Made by a program: the position numbers and the translations under genes. Shown here in pieces: positions 36,012 through 44,642 of a stretch of DNA of 64,000 nucleotides. Below the pieces are notes generated by a model. That model ran no database searches and was not told where the DNA came from. It saw only the letters and a list, made by a program, of their open reading frames with translations. This DNA comes from Paraburkholderia elongata (GTDB taxonomy: Bacteria > Pseudomonadota > Gammaproteobacteria > Burkholderiales > Burkholderiaceae), in contig NZ_WOEZ01000126.1 of assembly GCF_013177735.1 (NCBI RefSeq), forward strand, positions 62,001 to 126,000, written 5' to 3'. The first letter of the stretch is position 1. Every line of letters begins with the position of its first letter.

Positions 36012-36584
36012 ATGAGTTCCGCCACCGTTACAGCTACCACTACGCCGCTGACATTCCAACGTTCCCCCGCCTTACCCCGCAATTGCACCTTCGATAGCCA
36101 CGACTGGGACATTCTCAGCCGCTACTGGCATCCGGTGGCGTTCGCCGCCGACGTGACCGACAAACCCATCAGCGTGACGCTGCTCGACGAGCCTTTGGTC
36201 GTGTTCCGCTCGAACGGTCAACTGGTGAGCGCGCGCGATATCTGTCCGCATCGCGGTGCGCCGCTCAGCCAGGGGTGGGTCGATAACGGCAACATCGTGT
36301 GCCCGTATCACGGCCTCGCGTACGGTAGCGACGGCAAGTGCAAGCACATCCCGTCGCAAACGGACGGCCCGATTCCTGATCGCCTGCGTCTTGTCACCTA
36401 TGCGACGCAGGAAGCCTACGGTCTCGTGTGGGTCTCGCTGGGTGGCGGCACGGAAGCGTTGCCCGCGTTTCCCAGCGCCGATCCTCGCCGACCGTTCGTC
36501 GGGTGCGTACCGTCGAGCGTTGGCCGAGATCGGCCTCGGTCAGGCCTATGTGCGCTAGTTCGCAGTGCGGTTCACGATTGGTGA
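36012..36584 (+). pseudogene. Truncated aromatic-ring-hydroxylating (Rieske) oxygenase
   Basis: The first 145 or so residues form a normal Rieske domain: DWDILSRYWHPVA, CPHRGAPLSQGW, then CPYHGLAY. A full oxygenase alpha subunit of this type is about 340-440 residues with a catalytic iron domain; here the reading changes to Arg/Ser-rich nonsense after ALPAFPSAD and stops at 36584. In the next frame the segment ending at 36558 (SGAYRRALAEIGLGQAYVR) looks like a genuine oxygenase C-terminus. An internal deletion with frame loss at about 36474-36490 explains both. GGGAGA before ATG 35973 makes a longer start possible. Confidence 0.6.
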
Positions 36585-36606
36585 TTGGTGATTCGGGAGA
36601 GAAGCC

Positions 36607-36774
36607 ATGAAAGTATGGGAATGCGTGATCTGCGGCTTTCGCTATGAAGAAGCACTGGGTCTGCCGGAAGCGGGCATTGCCCCGGGCACGCGCTGGGAAG
36701 ACGTGCCGGACGACTGGCTGTGCCCGGACTGCGCGACCGGCAAACACGACTTTGAAATGCAGGTGATCGCATGA
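36607..36774 (+). CDS. Rubredoxin
   Basis: This is a 55-residue rubredoxin with both iron knuckles, WECVICGFRYEE and LCPDCATGKHDFE, so the four Cys ligands to one Fe are present. It transfers single electrons to a rubredoxin-dependent oxygenase. GGAG lies 7 nt before the ATG. Its stop overlaps the start of the reductase gene (ATGA at 36771-36774). The normal electron acceptor next door appears to be the truncated Rieske gene, so the pair may now serve another enzyme. Confidence 0.95.
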   Translation: MKVWECVICGFRYEEALGLPEAGIAPGTRWEDVPDDWLCPDCATGKHDFEMQVIA

Positions 36775-37970
36775 CGGCTGCTCAGCATGAGGACAAGGGG
36801 CAGCCGGTGGTGATCGTCGGCACGGGCATGGCGGGCTATACGGTCGCGCGCGAATTGCGCAAGCTCGATAGCACGGTGCCGATCGTGATGATCAGCCGCG
36901 ACGACGGCAGCTTCTATTCGAAGCCGATGTTGTCGAATGCACTGGCAATGAAGAAAGAACCGCAAATGCTGGCGAGTTTCGACGCCATGGCGATGGCGGC
37001 GCAACTGGGCGCGTGGATTCGCGTGCATCAGCGTGTGGAGCGCATTTTGCCGGCCGAGCACACGCTCGTTGTCGACAACGCGTTGCTCGGCTACAGCAAG
37101 CTGGTGCTGGCCACGGGCGCTGACCCACGCCGCCTGAAGGTGGCGGGTGACGGCGCGGCCGACGTGATGTCGATCAACGATCTCGGCGACTATGCGCGCT
37201 TCAGGTTGGCGCTCACGTGTTGCCGCTCAGTGGCGATTCTGGGAGCGGGTCTGATCGGCTGCGAGTTCGCCAACGATCTGGCGGCCGCCGGTTATGCGGT
37301 CAGTCTAATCGATCCTGCTTCGACACCTCTAGCTCGCTTACTTCCGCGAGACGTGGGTGAGATTTTCGCTCGCGCGTTGGACGATGGCGGCATCCGTTTT
37401 CATCCTGGCCGCAGTGTGAATCGTATCGACCGCGTGTCGGACGGTTACCGGCTGACGTTCGCCGAAGGCGAGCCGATCGACGCGGATCTGGTCGTGTCGG
37501 CGGTCGGCCTCGCGCCGCGCACGGCGCTTGCCGCGGCAGCTGGTCTTGAAATCGATCAGGGCATTCGAACCGATGCGTGGTGCCGCACCAGCGCGCCGGA
37601 TATCTACGCACTCGGCGACTGTGCCGCGATCGACGGCAAAGTACAGCCGTATGTCCTGCCGATCATGCACGCCGCGCGAGCGCTTGCGCGCACGCTGGCC
37701 GGGCAGCCGACGCGCGTCGCTTTTCCGGTGATGCCGATTACCGTGAAGACACCCGCGAGTCCCGCCGTTGTCGTGACACCCGAGGGCGAGGGCGCATGGT
37801 CGATCGAAACCGCCGGCGACGCGGCGAAGCACGCAGCGCGCGCCGTGTGCCGGCATGCCGCCAGCGAGCGTCCGTTGGGCTTCGCCCTGCTTGGTGCGGC
37901 GATCGAGGGCAAGGCCGCGTTGATCAAGGCCATGACAGAGGGGCCATTGACTACTAGCGCTACCAGCTGA
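36771..37970 (+). CDS. FAD/NAD-dependent rubredoxin reductase
   Basis: This 399-residue two-dinucleotide-binding flavoprotein shows FAD-binding VVIVGTGMAGYTVA, a second GxGxxG for NAD(P)H in VAILGAGLIGCEFA, and the FAD-closing DIYALGDCA. It reduces the rubredoxin encoded just before it, with a 4-bp overlap and hence translational coupling. A strong terminator follows at 38065. The length is typical for rubredoxin reductases of alkane hydroxylase systems, although no alkB is in view. Confidence 0.9.
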   Translation: MTAAQHEDKGQPVVIVGTGMAGYTVARELRKLDSTVPIVMISRDDGSFYSKPMLSNALAMKKEPQMLASFDAMAMAAQLGAWIRVHQRVERILPAEHTLVVDNALLGYSKLVLATGADPRRLKVAGDGAADVMSINDLGDYARFRLALTCCRSVAILGAGLIGCEFANDLAAAGYAVSLIDPASTPLARLLPRDVGEIFARALDDGGIRFHPGRSVNRIDRVSDGYRLTFAEGEPIDADLVVSAVGLAPRTALAAAAGLEIDQGIRTDAWCRTSAPDIYALGDCAAIDGKVQPYVLPIMHAARALARTLAGQPTRVAFPVMPITVKTPASPAVVVTPEGEGAWSIETAGDAAKHAARAVCRHAASERPLGFALLGAAIEGKAALIKAMTEGPLTTSATS

Positions 37971-38064
37971 CCCATAACAATCTTCCGTCTGACCGACCTC
38001 ACTTTGTGATCGCTCGGTGTTTTAAAGGGCCTGTCACCTGCAACACATCCGATGATCGCATTCG

Positions 38065-38094
38065 CGCCGCAAGCTTTGCTTGCGGCGTTTTTTT
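38065..38094 (+). terminator. Intrinsic terminator of the rubredoxin/reductase operon
   Basis: CGCCGCAAGC (38065-38074), loop TTT, GCTTGCGGCG (38078-38087), then T7. This is a 10-bp perfect GC-rich stem with a run of uridines. Confidence 0.93.
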
Positions 38095-38139
38095 ATCTGC
38101 CTAAACTGCCTGAGGGACGTGCGTGCCGGTAGCAAACGC

Positions 38140-39060
38140 TTAGGAAACCAGATCTTTGGCGACGTTGGCAATCAACCTGCGCAGCCAGATCGCGGCGACG
38201 CTGCGATGAGTGCGGTCGTGCCAGAGTTGATAGTAGGTGAGCGCCTGCGGTTCGCCGGGAATCGGCTCGATACGCAGTGGCAGCAGCTTGGTGTAGTGCG
38301 TGGCGAGCGCGCGGGTGGTGGTGAACAGCAGATTGGAACGCGCCAATACGTAGGGCGCCATGCCGAAGTAGGGCAGCGTCGTGGTAACGGTGCGCGATAG
38401 GCCGTTGCGGGCGAGTTCGACATCGACCGTGCCCCATGACGTCGTGTTGTAGGTCATCACGGCCAGGTGTTCCGCTTCTTCGTAGACAGGCTTGCTAAGC
38501 TGTCCCGGTTTGACCGGGTGGCCGTTGCGCATCAGGCACACCAGTTCGTCCTTGCACAGCGGTTGCAAATGCAGATGCTCCGGCGGCGTGCGCCAGTTGC
38601 CGATCACCAGATCGAGAAAGCCGCTTTCCAGACCGTGTTCGTAGCCGCCGTCCACCATCATCAGATGCCTGAACTCGAGCTTCGCTCCGGGCGCTTCGCG
38701 ATGAAATGCATCGACCACGGCGGGGACGAAAAACGCATCGAGATAGTCCGGCGAGCCGATGCGAAAGGTCTGGCTGGTGGTGGCCGGATTGAACGACGTG
38801 GTGGGATGCAGAATGGCCGCGATATTGTTCAGCGCTTGCGCCGCGGGTTCGATCAATGTGAGTGCATGTGCGGTGAGGACCATCCGGCTGCCGCTGCGCA
38901 CCAGTAGCGGGTCGCCAGTCATGTCGCGCAGTTTGCGCAGCGCCACGCTGACGGTCGGCTGCGATTGTCCGAGCAACGCTGCCGTGCGCGACACGCTCGA
39001 TTCGGTCAATAGCGTGTGCAGCACCTTGAGAAGGTGCGAATCGATGATTTCCTTGGACAT
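38140..39060 (-). CDS. LysR-family transcriptional regulator
   Basis: This is a 306-residue LTTR. The N-terminal wHTH has SSVSRTAALLGQSQPTVSVALRKLRDMTGDPLLVR; the C-terminal effector-binding domain begins near residue 90 (FRIGSPDYLDAFFVP). It resembles the NodD/PnbA group of LysR proteins. The upstream region (39061-39250) contains an AT-rich T-N11-A-like ATATATCGACGGATATA, a possible autoregulatory site. The target is unknown; the divergent neighbour is the PAS-GGDEF-EAL gene. Confidence 0.88.
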   Translation of the reverse strand: MSKEIIDSHLLKVLHTLLTESSVSRTAALLGQSQPTVSVALRKLRDMTGDPLLVRSGSRMVLTAHALTLIEPAAQALNNIAAILHPTTSFNPATTSQTFRIGSPDYLDAFFVPAVVDAFHREAPGAKLEFRHLMMVDGGYEHGLESGFLDLVIGNWRTPPEHLHLQPLCKDELVCLMRNGHPVKPGQLSKPVYEEAEHLAVMTYNTTSWGTVDVELARNGLSRTVTTTLPYFGMAPYVLARSNLLFTTTRALATHYTKLLPLRIEPIPGEPQALTYYQLWHDRTHRSVAAIWLRRLIANVAKDLVS

Positions 39061-39478
39061 GAAAAGCGGGACCCTGTTTCGTGCGGATCCATGCAGTGAC
39101 GCGGTGGCTTTCTATTGAAGGATCGCAAGCGAAATATATCGACGGATATAACGGTCGTCAATCCGTCGAAGCCCTGTGCGAAGGCGTCGAAAGCCGGTGT
39201 GCGTTGAGTCATGAGGCGCGGAGTATTCCGGCAATAGCGGACGCTTTATGATGCGCGACGACGGGCGTGCTGCTGCCGGAATTGGGGAATACACCGAGGA
39301 AAACGATTGCCGCGAAGAATGCGCGGCTGGCGCGGTGGCCCCGGGCAGGAAAGCCGCTATCATACGCACGACTACCCGGCGGATCGGACGGAATCTGCCG
39401 GCTTTGCCGGTTGCGCCGTACGCGTCAAGAAAAACGCTCACTCGCTTTTAATACCCAGGAAATTCAAAGGCCGGCGCG
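39061..39478. promoter_or_regulatory. Divergent control region between the LysR and EAL genes
   Basis: No supported gene is present. The LysR side has the imperfect palindrome around 39132-39148 described with that gene. Nearer the EAL gene a TATCAT at about 39358 could be a -10. A run of small spurious ORFs overlaps on both strands. Confidence 0.3.
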
Positions 39479-41191
39479 ATGCAAGACCACCACTACGACG
39501 CCGAAGCGCGCACGCGCGACGCCGCGCTTGCGGCGGCGCCGTACGGCATGTTCATCTGCACGGCCGACGGCACGTTCGACACCGTCAACGCTGCTTTCGA
39601 AAGGCTGACCGGTTTTACCGCCGAAGAATTGATCGGCCGGCGCACATTTGAGTCCTTGCACGACCCGGCCGAACTCGCGAAGCGGCGCGCCGAATTGCCG
39701 CCGCTGTCGGCGGTAAGCTCGCGCTATGAAGGCGAATGGACCTATGCGCGGCGCAACAGCAGCCCGATTCGCGTGGTGTTCGCGCTGGCGCCGCTCGCTG
39801 CCGAGCCGGCGCACCCCGGCGGTCTAGTCACGGAGCCCGCGCGCTACGTCGGCATTGCCATCGACATGACGCGTTACGCGCAATCCGAAGCGCGCCTGTG
39901 GTACGTCGCGCATCACGACGGCGTGACCCGCCTGCCGAATCAGACGCTTTTCATCGAACGGCTGGAGCTCACGATCGCGCGCTGTCAGCGTAGCGGCAGC
40001 GGCTTTACGGTGCTGATCGCCGAGCTCGATCATTTGCGCAAGCTGCGCGATGCGCTCGGTTTGCATGCGGCCGAGCTCGTGTTGCAGATCGTCGGCGAGC
40101 GGTTGCGCGGTCTCTTCCCTAACGACGGTACGATCGCCTCGATCGGTGGCACGCAATTCGCGCTGGTGATCAATGAAACCGGCGCGGCAGCCGATGCTTT
40201 CGCGGCCGAGGCACTGGGCCGCATCTCCGAATCGATCGACTACGCGGGCACCGCGCTGAACATCACGGCGAGTATCGGCATCGTCGCCTATCCTGCCGAC
40301 GGCGCCGACGCGCCGACGCTGATGCGCCGCGCGGGCGTGGCGTTGTCGGCGGCTTCGACGGTGAACGGCAATGCGGTGCGGCGCTTTTCCGCCGCGCTCG
40401 AAGGCCAGGCGGCGCGCCGCTTCGAACTGGAGGCGATGCTGCGTGAAGCGCTCGAACGTCAGCAACTGCATCTCGTGTATCAACCGCAGGTCACGCTCGC
40501 CAACGGACGCATCGCGCAAGTGGAGACGCTGTTACGCTGGAATCATCCTCAGCGTGGTTTGATCAGCCCGGTCGAATTCGTGCCGGTCGCGGAAGAGTCG
40601 GGTCTGATCGAACGGATCGGCGAGTGGGTGATCCGTACCGCGTGCCGCGATGCCGGCAAATTGCTGCGGCTCACCGGTAACTTGCCGCGGATCGCGGTGA
40701 ACGTGTCCCCGCAGCAGTTCCAGCGGCACACTCTGTTCGAGACGATTCGCTCGGCGCTCGAAGACGCCGCGCTCGACCCTTCGTACCTTGAAGTCGAAAT
40801 CACCGAGGGCGTGTTGCTCGGCGATACCGAGCAGGCGTTGCAGACGCTGCATGCGTTGCGCGAATTGGGCGTTGAAGTCGCGGTGGATGACTTCGGTACC
40901 GGCTATTCGAGTCTCGCCTATCTCACGCGGTTTCCGCTGAACCGCCTGAAAATCGATCGCTCGTTTGTGATGCGCATGAGTACCGATCCGCAATGCGCGG
41001 CGCTCGTCGGCGCCATTATCGCCATGGCGCATGCGTTGAAGCTGCGGGTGACGGCCGAGGGCGTGGAGACAGCCGAACAGGCCGCGCAACTGGAAGCGCT
41101 GGGCTGCGACGAGGCGCAAGGATTCTGGTTTTCCCGGCCCATCACCATCGCGGCGTTACGCAATTTGCTGAAGCCGTTTGGTACCGTTTGA
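39479..41191 (+). CDS. PAS-GGDEF(degenerate)-EAL protein, probable c-di-GMP phosphodiesterase
   Basis: This is a 570-residue cytoplasmic protein with no membrane segments. It has a PAS domain (about 15-130), a GGDEF domain (about 135-305) whose signature is degenerate (GGTQF at 223-227), and an EAL domain (about 315-565). The EAL catalytic residues are kept: Glu349 (ETL for EAL), Asn408, Glu440/443, the Asp470-Asp471 pair, Lys491, Glu527 and Gln547. It therefore should hydrolyse c-di-GMP, with the degenerate GGDEF perhaps binding GTP as a regulator. The PAS may sense a small ligand or redox. Confidence 0.92.
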   Translation: MQDHHYDAEARTRDAALAAAPYGMFICTADGTFDTVNAAFERLTGFTAEELIGRRTFESLHDPAELAKRRAELPPLSAVSSRYEGEWTYARRNSSPIRVVFALAPLAAEPAHPGGLVTEPARYVGIAIDMTRYAQSEARLWYVAHHDGVTRLPNQTLFIERLELTIARCQRSGSGFTVLIAELDHLRKLRDALGLHAAELVLQIVGERLRGLFPNDGTIASIGGTQFALVINETGAAADAFAAEALGRISESIDYAGTALNITASIGIVAYPADGADAPTLMRRAGVALSAASTVNGNAVRRFSAALEGQAARRFELEAMLREALERQQLHLVYQPQVTLANGRIAQVETLLRWNHPQRGLISPVEFVPVAEESGLIERIGEWVIRTACRDAGKLLRLTGNLPRIAVNVSPQQFQRHTLFETIRSALEDAALDPSYLEVEITEGVLLGDTEQALQTLHALRELGVEVAVDDFGTGYSSLAYLTRFPLNRLKIDRSFVMRMSTDPQCAALVGAIIAMAHALKLRVTAEGVETAEQAAQLEALGCDEAQGFWFSRPITIAALRNLLKPFGTV

Positions 41192-41315
41192 CGATCTGCT
41201 TGATGATCTGGTTAACGTCGGCAACCCCGCTGCCAACTCAAAGTCGTGGTCCTTGAGTCGCCGCAGCGCGTCGCTCGTCGTGCAAGACGCGTATCGCCCA
41301 GCTAAGCAAAAAAGA

Positions 41316-41340
41316 GAAAGGGGCCGACTGGCCCCTTTTC
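41316..41340 (-). terminator. Intrinsic terminator between the EAL and phasin genes (bidirectional)
   Basis: AAAGGGGCC (41317-41325), loop GACT, GGCCCCTTT (41330-41338). On the minus strand it is followed by TTTCTCTTTTTT, which suits the phasin gene; on the plus strand TTTTC follows. Confidence 0.85.
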
Positions 41341-41365
41341 GTTGGATCGCGTTACTACTTGGAAC

Positions 41366-41875
41366 TCAGTGTGCAGCGTCGTCCGCTGCAGTGAGCGCCG
41401 TGCCGGCCATGCCGGATACCCGCTTGATGCTGTCCTGCATCACGTTGCCAGAATGAATCATCGAGGCCATCACGGATTGCATTGCGCCAAACGCGCTATC
41501 CGAGCTGAGCGGCGCGGTCTGGCCGAAACCCGAGCCGAACTGTGCCACGCTGGCGCCGAACTCTTCGCGCAGTGCTTCGCCGGCCTTGGTCAACGCCGCG
41601 ATGAATTGCGCGTCGATTTCCTTGACGTGCTGCGCGTACGACAAGGTGCGTTGAACCAGTTGCTGCTGCACATCCGACACGCCGGCGAACGGCGCGGCGT
41701 TGAACTGGCCGGCCGACAATGCGTTCTTGCTTTCGGTGACCGTTGCCTTCAGTGCCGCGAGATTGAGCTCGCCGAGTTTCTGCAGACACGCCAGCCCATC
41801 GAGTTGCAAGGCGGTGAAGATGTTGAAAGTGCGTTGGCCAAAGGCGGCGCTATGTTCAATCGCGGGGCTCTGCAT
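41366..41875 (-). CDS. phaP: Phasin family protein (PHA granule-associated)
   Basis: This 169-residue amphipathic helical protein has the phasin pattern: FGQRTFNIFTALQLDGLACLQKLGELNLAALKATV and a repeated Ala/Gln/Ser-rich C-terminal half. Phasins coat polyhydroxyalkanoate granules and control their size. GGAG is 5 nt before ATG 41875. The next gene on the same strand encodes a PHB-depolymerase-type esterase, which supports a PHA function. Confidence 0.85.
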   Translation of the reverse strand: MQSPAIEHSAAFGQRTFNIFTALQLDGLACLQKLGELNLAALKATVTESKNALSAGQFNAAPFAGVSDVQQQLVQRTLSYAQHVKEIDAQFIAALTKAGEALREEFGASVAQFGSGFGQTAPLSSDSAFGAMQSVMASMIHSGNVMQDSIKRVSGMAGTALTAADDAAH

Positions 41876-42053
41876 GGTGATCTCCAAAGTGACCCGGGGC
41901 AGGCGCCCAAAGGATTTCGGAGGCCAGGTCTCACGCGAGACAGCAGGTCGACGCAGCGCAGTGATTTTGCTGCGCTGCAACATGGGCCACTCTATACCTT
42001 TGCGGCAGGATGTACAGCGTTTTCGTCAAGATGATTCGTCAGTCTAAAGGCGC

Positions 42054-43199
42054 TTAGTGTGTGCCTGACGCACGCGGATGGGCCAGAAAGAAGCGCAGCA
42101 TCTCGGCTGCCGCATCGGGGCCGGATGGGTCCGTGTACGAGCCGCGCTGACTGCCGCCTGCCCATGCGTGGCCCGCGCCGTGAATCGACCAGTACTCCGC
42201 TTCGACGCCATTCGCCGCGACAAGCCGCTGCACTGTGCAACCGCGCTGGCCGTTCGCAGTGCCTGCTGCATGTGACGGCGCGCTGACTGTCGTGACGCCG
42301 GCGTCGAAGCCTGCTACGAGCGCTGCGGCGTTCGAGGGATGCACCGTCGTGTCCGCGTCGCCATGAAACACAATGAGCGGGCGTTGCGGTTCGATGCGTG
42401 GCCGGTTGCGATGCGCACGGCCACCCTTCATCGCGGCGAGCGCCGAGGATAGATTCTTCGCGCATCCGTAGGGGAGGCCGGAATGCACGCAGGCTGCCGC
42501 GTACAGGTCGGGGGAGGTCTTCAGCATGACATCCGCCATTGCGCCGCCCGCCGACAGACCCGCCACGTACACGCGCGCCGGATCGACGCGATAGCGCGCG
42601 ATCACCTCACGCGTGATACCCGCGATCAACGACGGCTCGCCCTGGTCGCGCTGCTGGTCGGCAGGCTTGAACCAGTTCCAGCATTTCGAATGATTGGCCG
42701 CTTTCGACTGATTCGGATACACGACGATGAAGCCGTGACGCTCGGCCATTTCGTTCATGCGCGTGCCGGCTGCGAAGTCGTCGGCGTTTTGCGTGCAGCC
42801 GTGCAGCATCACGATTAGCGGCAACGGTTCGTTGTTGTAGACGGCGGGCACGTAGAGCTTGTATTGGCGTTGGCCCGCGCTGTTGCTGAACGTGTGGGTG
42901 CTGAAGGTGCCGGGCGTGTCGGCGTCGAAAGTGCGCTCGGCAGGGGCGTGCGGCGTGGTGTTGGCGTGTGATTGCGCCTGACTTTGTGCTTGATTTTGTA
43001 CTCGCGTTTGCGCCTGCGTCCATGCTTGCGCCCATTCGTTGACGCTCTGTGGCATGTGCGGGGTTTGCGCATGGCCTGCTTCGGCCTTGCTGCCCGCGAG
43101 CGCGCGCTGAACCGCGGCGGTCGCTTCCTTCGGCCCCTTCGTGCGCAGCAGGTCGAAGGCTTCTTTCATCGACTTCAGGAAATCTTCATTCATTTTCAT
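42054..43199 (-). CDS. PHB depolymerase-family esterase
   Basis: This is a 381-residue alpha/beta hydrolase of the LpqC/PHB depolymerase type. Its first 100 residues are a helical, Gln/Ala-rich extension (TQAQTRVQNQAQSQAQ) with phasin-like character. The catalytic machinery is complete: oxyanion loop MLHGCTQN, nucleophile elbow GLSAGG, Asp in HGDADTTV and His in GAGHAWAGG. There is no signal peptide, so it is likely intracellular and could act on PHA granules or short-chain esters. It lies upstream of the phasin on the same strand, 178 bp away. Confidence 0.82.
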   Translation of the reverse strand: MKMNEDFLKSMKEAFDLLRTKGPKEATAAVQRALAGSKAEAGHAQTPHMPQSVNEWAQAWTQAQTRVQNQAQSQAQSHANTTPHAPAERTFDADTPGTFSTHTFSNSAGQRQYKLYVPAVYNNEPLPLIVMLHGCTQNADDFAAGTRMNEMAERHGFIVVYPNQSKAANHSKCWNWFKPADQQRDQGEPSLIAGITREVIARYRVDPARVYVAGLSAGGAMADVMLKTSPDLYAAACVHSGLPYGCAKNLSSALAAMKGGRAHRNRPRIEPQRPLIVFHGDADTTVHPSNAAALVAGFDAGVTTVSAPSHAAGTANGQRGCTVQRLVAANGVEAEYWSIHGAGHAWAGGSQRGSYTDPSGPDAAAEMLRFFLAHPRASGTH

Positions 43200-43317
43200 G
43201 ATCGTTGGCTATTGCGTTGACTTGCATTGGGCGTGGCTGGGTCAGGCGATGAGCTTCACGGGTTCAACCACGGGTTCAACATGTGTTCAACCATAGGATT
43301 AGCCATGCCACGCGCGG

Positions 43318-43743
43318 CTACCTGATGCGGCCGGCGAGCGCGGCCTTGACCGCGGGCGACGCGTGAAATGCGCCAAGCACCACCACCGATTCGATCGTGG
43401 CCGCCGCGAGTTCCGGCGAGACATCGGCTGCGATGCTGGCGAGGCCAAGTACATGAATGTCCAGTCGTTCGTTCGCGGCTTGAGCTGCTTCGAGGTCCCG
43501 CCTCGAGAAATGTTGCAAGCCGAGCACTAGCGCGCGCCGCGTCACTGTTTCCGTGACGATCTGCGCGTGTACGGCGAGCTGGTTGCGGATCGCCGTACGG
43601 ATCAGGTCGGTGCGGTTCGAGTAAAAACCCTCTTCGACGAGTAAGTCGATCTGGCCTAGGTCGACCGGGCCGAGGTTGATGGTGATTTTTTCGGTCTCGC
43701 CGCCTTTGGGGCGGGAGGTGTCGATGAGTTTGAGGTTGGCCAT
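43318..43743 (-). CDS. Ribbon-helix-helix (CopG-like) domain protein
   Basis: This is a 141-residue protein. The N-terminal 60 residues form a CopG-type RHH: ITINLGPVDLGQIDLLVEEGFYSNRTDLIRTAIRNQL. The C-terminal part has a helical ASIAADVSPELAAATI segment of unknown role. It probably binds DNA and may regulate the esterase and phasin genes that follow on the same strand. The start at 43743 fits the RHH beginning MANLKLIDTSRPKGG. Confidence 0.75.
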   Translation of the reverse strand: MANLKLIDTSRPKGGETEKITINLGPVDLGQIDLLVEEGFYSNRTDLIRTAIRNQLAVHAQIVTETVTRRALVLGLQHFSRRDLEAAQAANERLDIHVLGLASIAADVSPELAAATIESVVVLGAFHASPAVKAALAGRIR

Positions 43744-44325
43744 TTCTATTCCGTTTGATGTTCGTCCGGCATCCATATGCCATCCGATCAACATCCAATG
43801 GGATGGTTATACGCGCCTGGTTCGGATGGCGTCAATGGGGAAATTGAGGGCCGGTTGAGGTTCTTTGGACGGCGACATTGCTTGCGGCAATCCGCGTAAG
43901 TTGCGGGAAGAGGAGAGGGGCCGACTTGCGCAAGCGGGCACGATGACCACCGTCATCGGAGTTCCGTTCGTGCTGCTGAGTGCGCTGGTTTTTCCGGCCT
44001 GGGCGAAACCGATTGCCACCGACCCGTTTCCGCCCTTTGATGGGGTTCGACGAGCATCCCGAGTTGGGTCGTTTCAGACATTCATGAGGGTTCGAAAGCG
44101 ACCACTCGAAATTCGCAACTGGGCCGTTCGACCCAGCAACATTGTGTACGTTACTCCGCGCCGTACACGATGTTAACGTTTGTCAAATAACACGCCGCCG
44201 GAGGCGATTCAGTCAACGACACCGCGCTATTGCCCGTTGAGAGGGGATCGGCGAATCACCTGCCGTGCGTAGTCACTGTGGCCACATGCCAAGTGCATTC
44301 ATCGAATTATTTCTCGGAGTAAGGT
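43744..44325. other. Gene-poor intergenic region
   Basis: No convincing gene is seen in this 582-bp stretch. One frame (43943-44176) would start with a signal-like MTTVIGVPFVLLSALVFPAWA, but it has no ribosome-binding site and its C-terminal half looks non-coding, so it may be a decayed remnant. Confidence 0.35.
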
Positions 44326-44586
44326 ATGAAATATCCTCTCTTGGCATCGTTAGTCGCGAGCCTTGGAATTGGCATATCCGGCGCTGCGAACGCCGTCAAC
44401 GTGGACGTCAATATCGGCACACCTGCCCCTGTAGTAATCGCCCAGGCACCGGTTGTTATTGGCTGGCATGGGGATCGGTACTACGACGGTCATCGTTACT
44501 GGGAACGGAATGAGTGGGAAGACCACAACCACCATGGCGATCATGGCCATTGCCCTCCGGGACACGCTAAAAAGGGCGAGTGCTAA
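44326..44586 (+). CDS. Small exported His-rich protein
   Basis: This 86-residue protein has a signal peptide (MKYPLLASLVASLGIGISGAANA) and a mature part VNVDVNIG-x-PAPVV repeated around, WHGDRYYDGHRYW, then a C-terminal His-rich stretch (HNHHGDHGH) with two cysteines. It resembles a group of short Burkholderia periplasmic proteins with PAPVVIGWHGDRY-type cores. Metal binding is inference. GGAGTAAGGT precedes ATG 44326, and a terminator follows at 44617. Confidence 0.7.
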   Translation: MKYPLLASLVASLGIGISGAANAVNVDVNIGTPAPVVIAQAPVVIGWHGDRYYDGHRYWERNEWEDHNHHGDHGHCPPGHAKKGEC

Positions 44587-44616
44587 CAACATCGCATAGC
44601 GGTCAAGCTGCTTTTG

Positions 44617-44642
44617 CGGGCCTTACGGCCTGTTTTCTTTTT
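44617..44642 (+). terminator. Intrinsic terminator of the His-rich protein gene
   Basis: CGGGCC (44617-44622), loop TTAC, GGCCTG (44627-44632), then TTTTCTTTTT. One pair is G-U. Confidence 0.7.

Noticed and set aside
43865..44176. Frame with a signal-like segment (MTTVIGVPF...)
   Set aside because: No ribosome-binding site, non-coding character in the second half; kept only as a remark.
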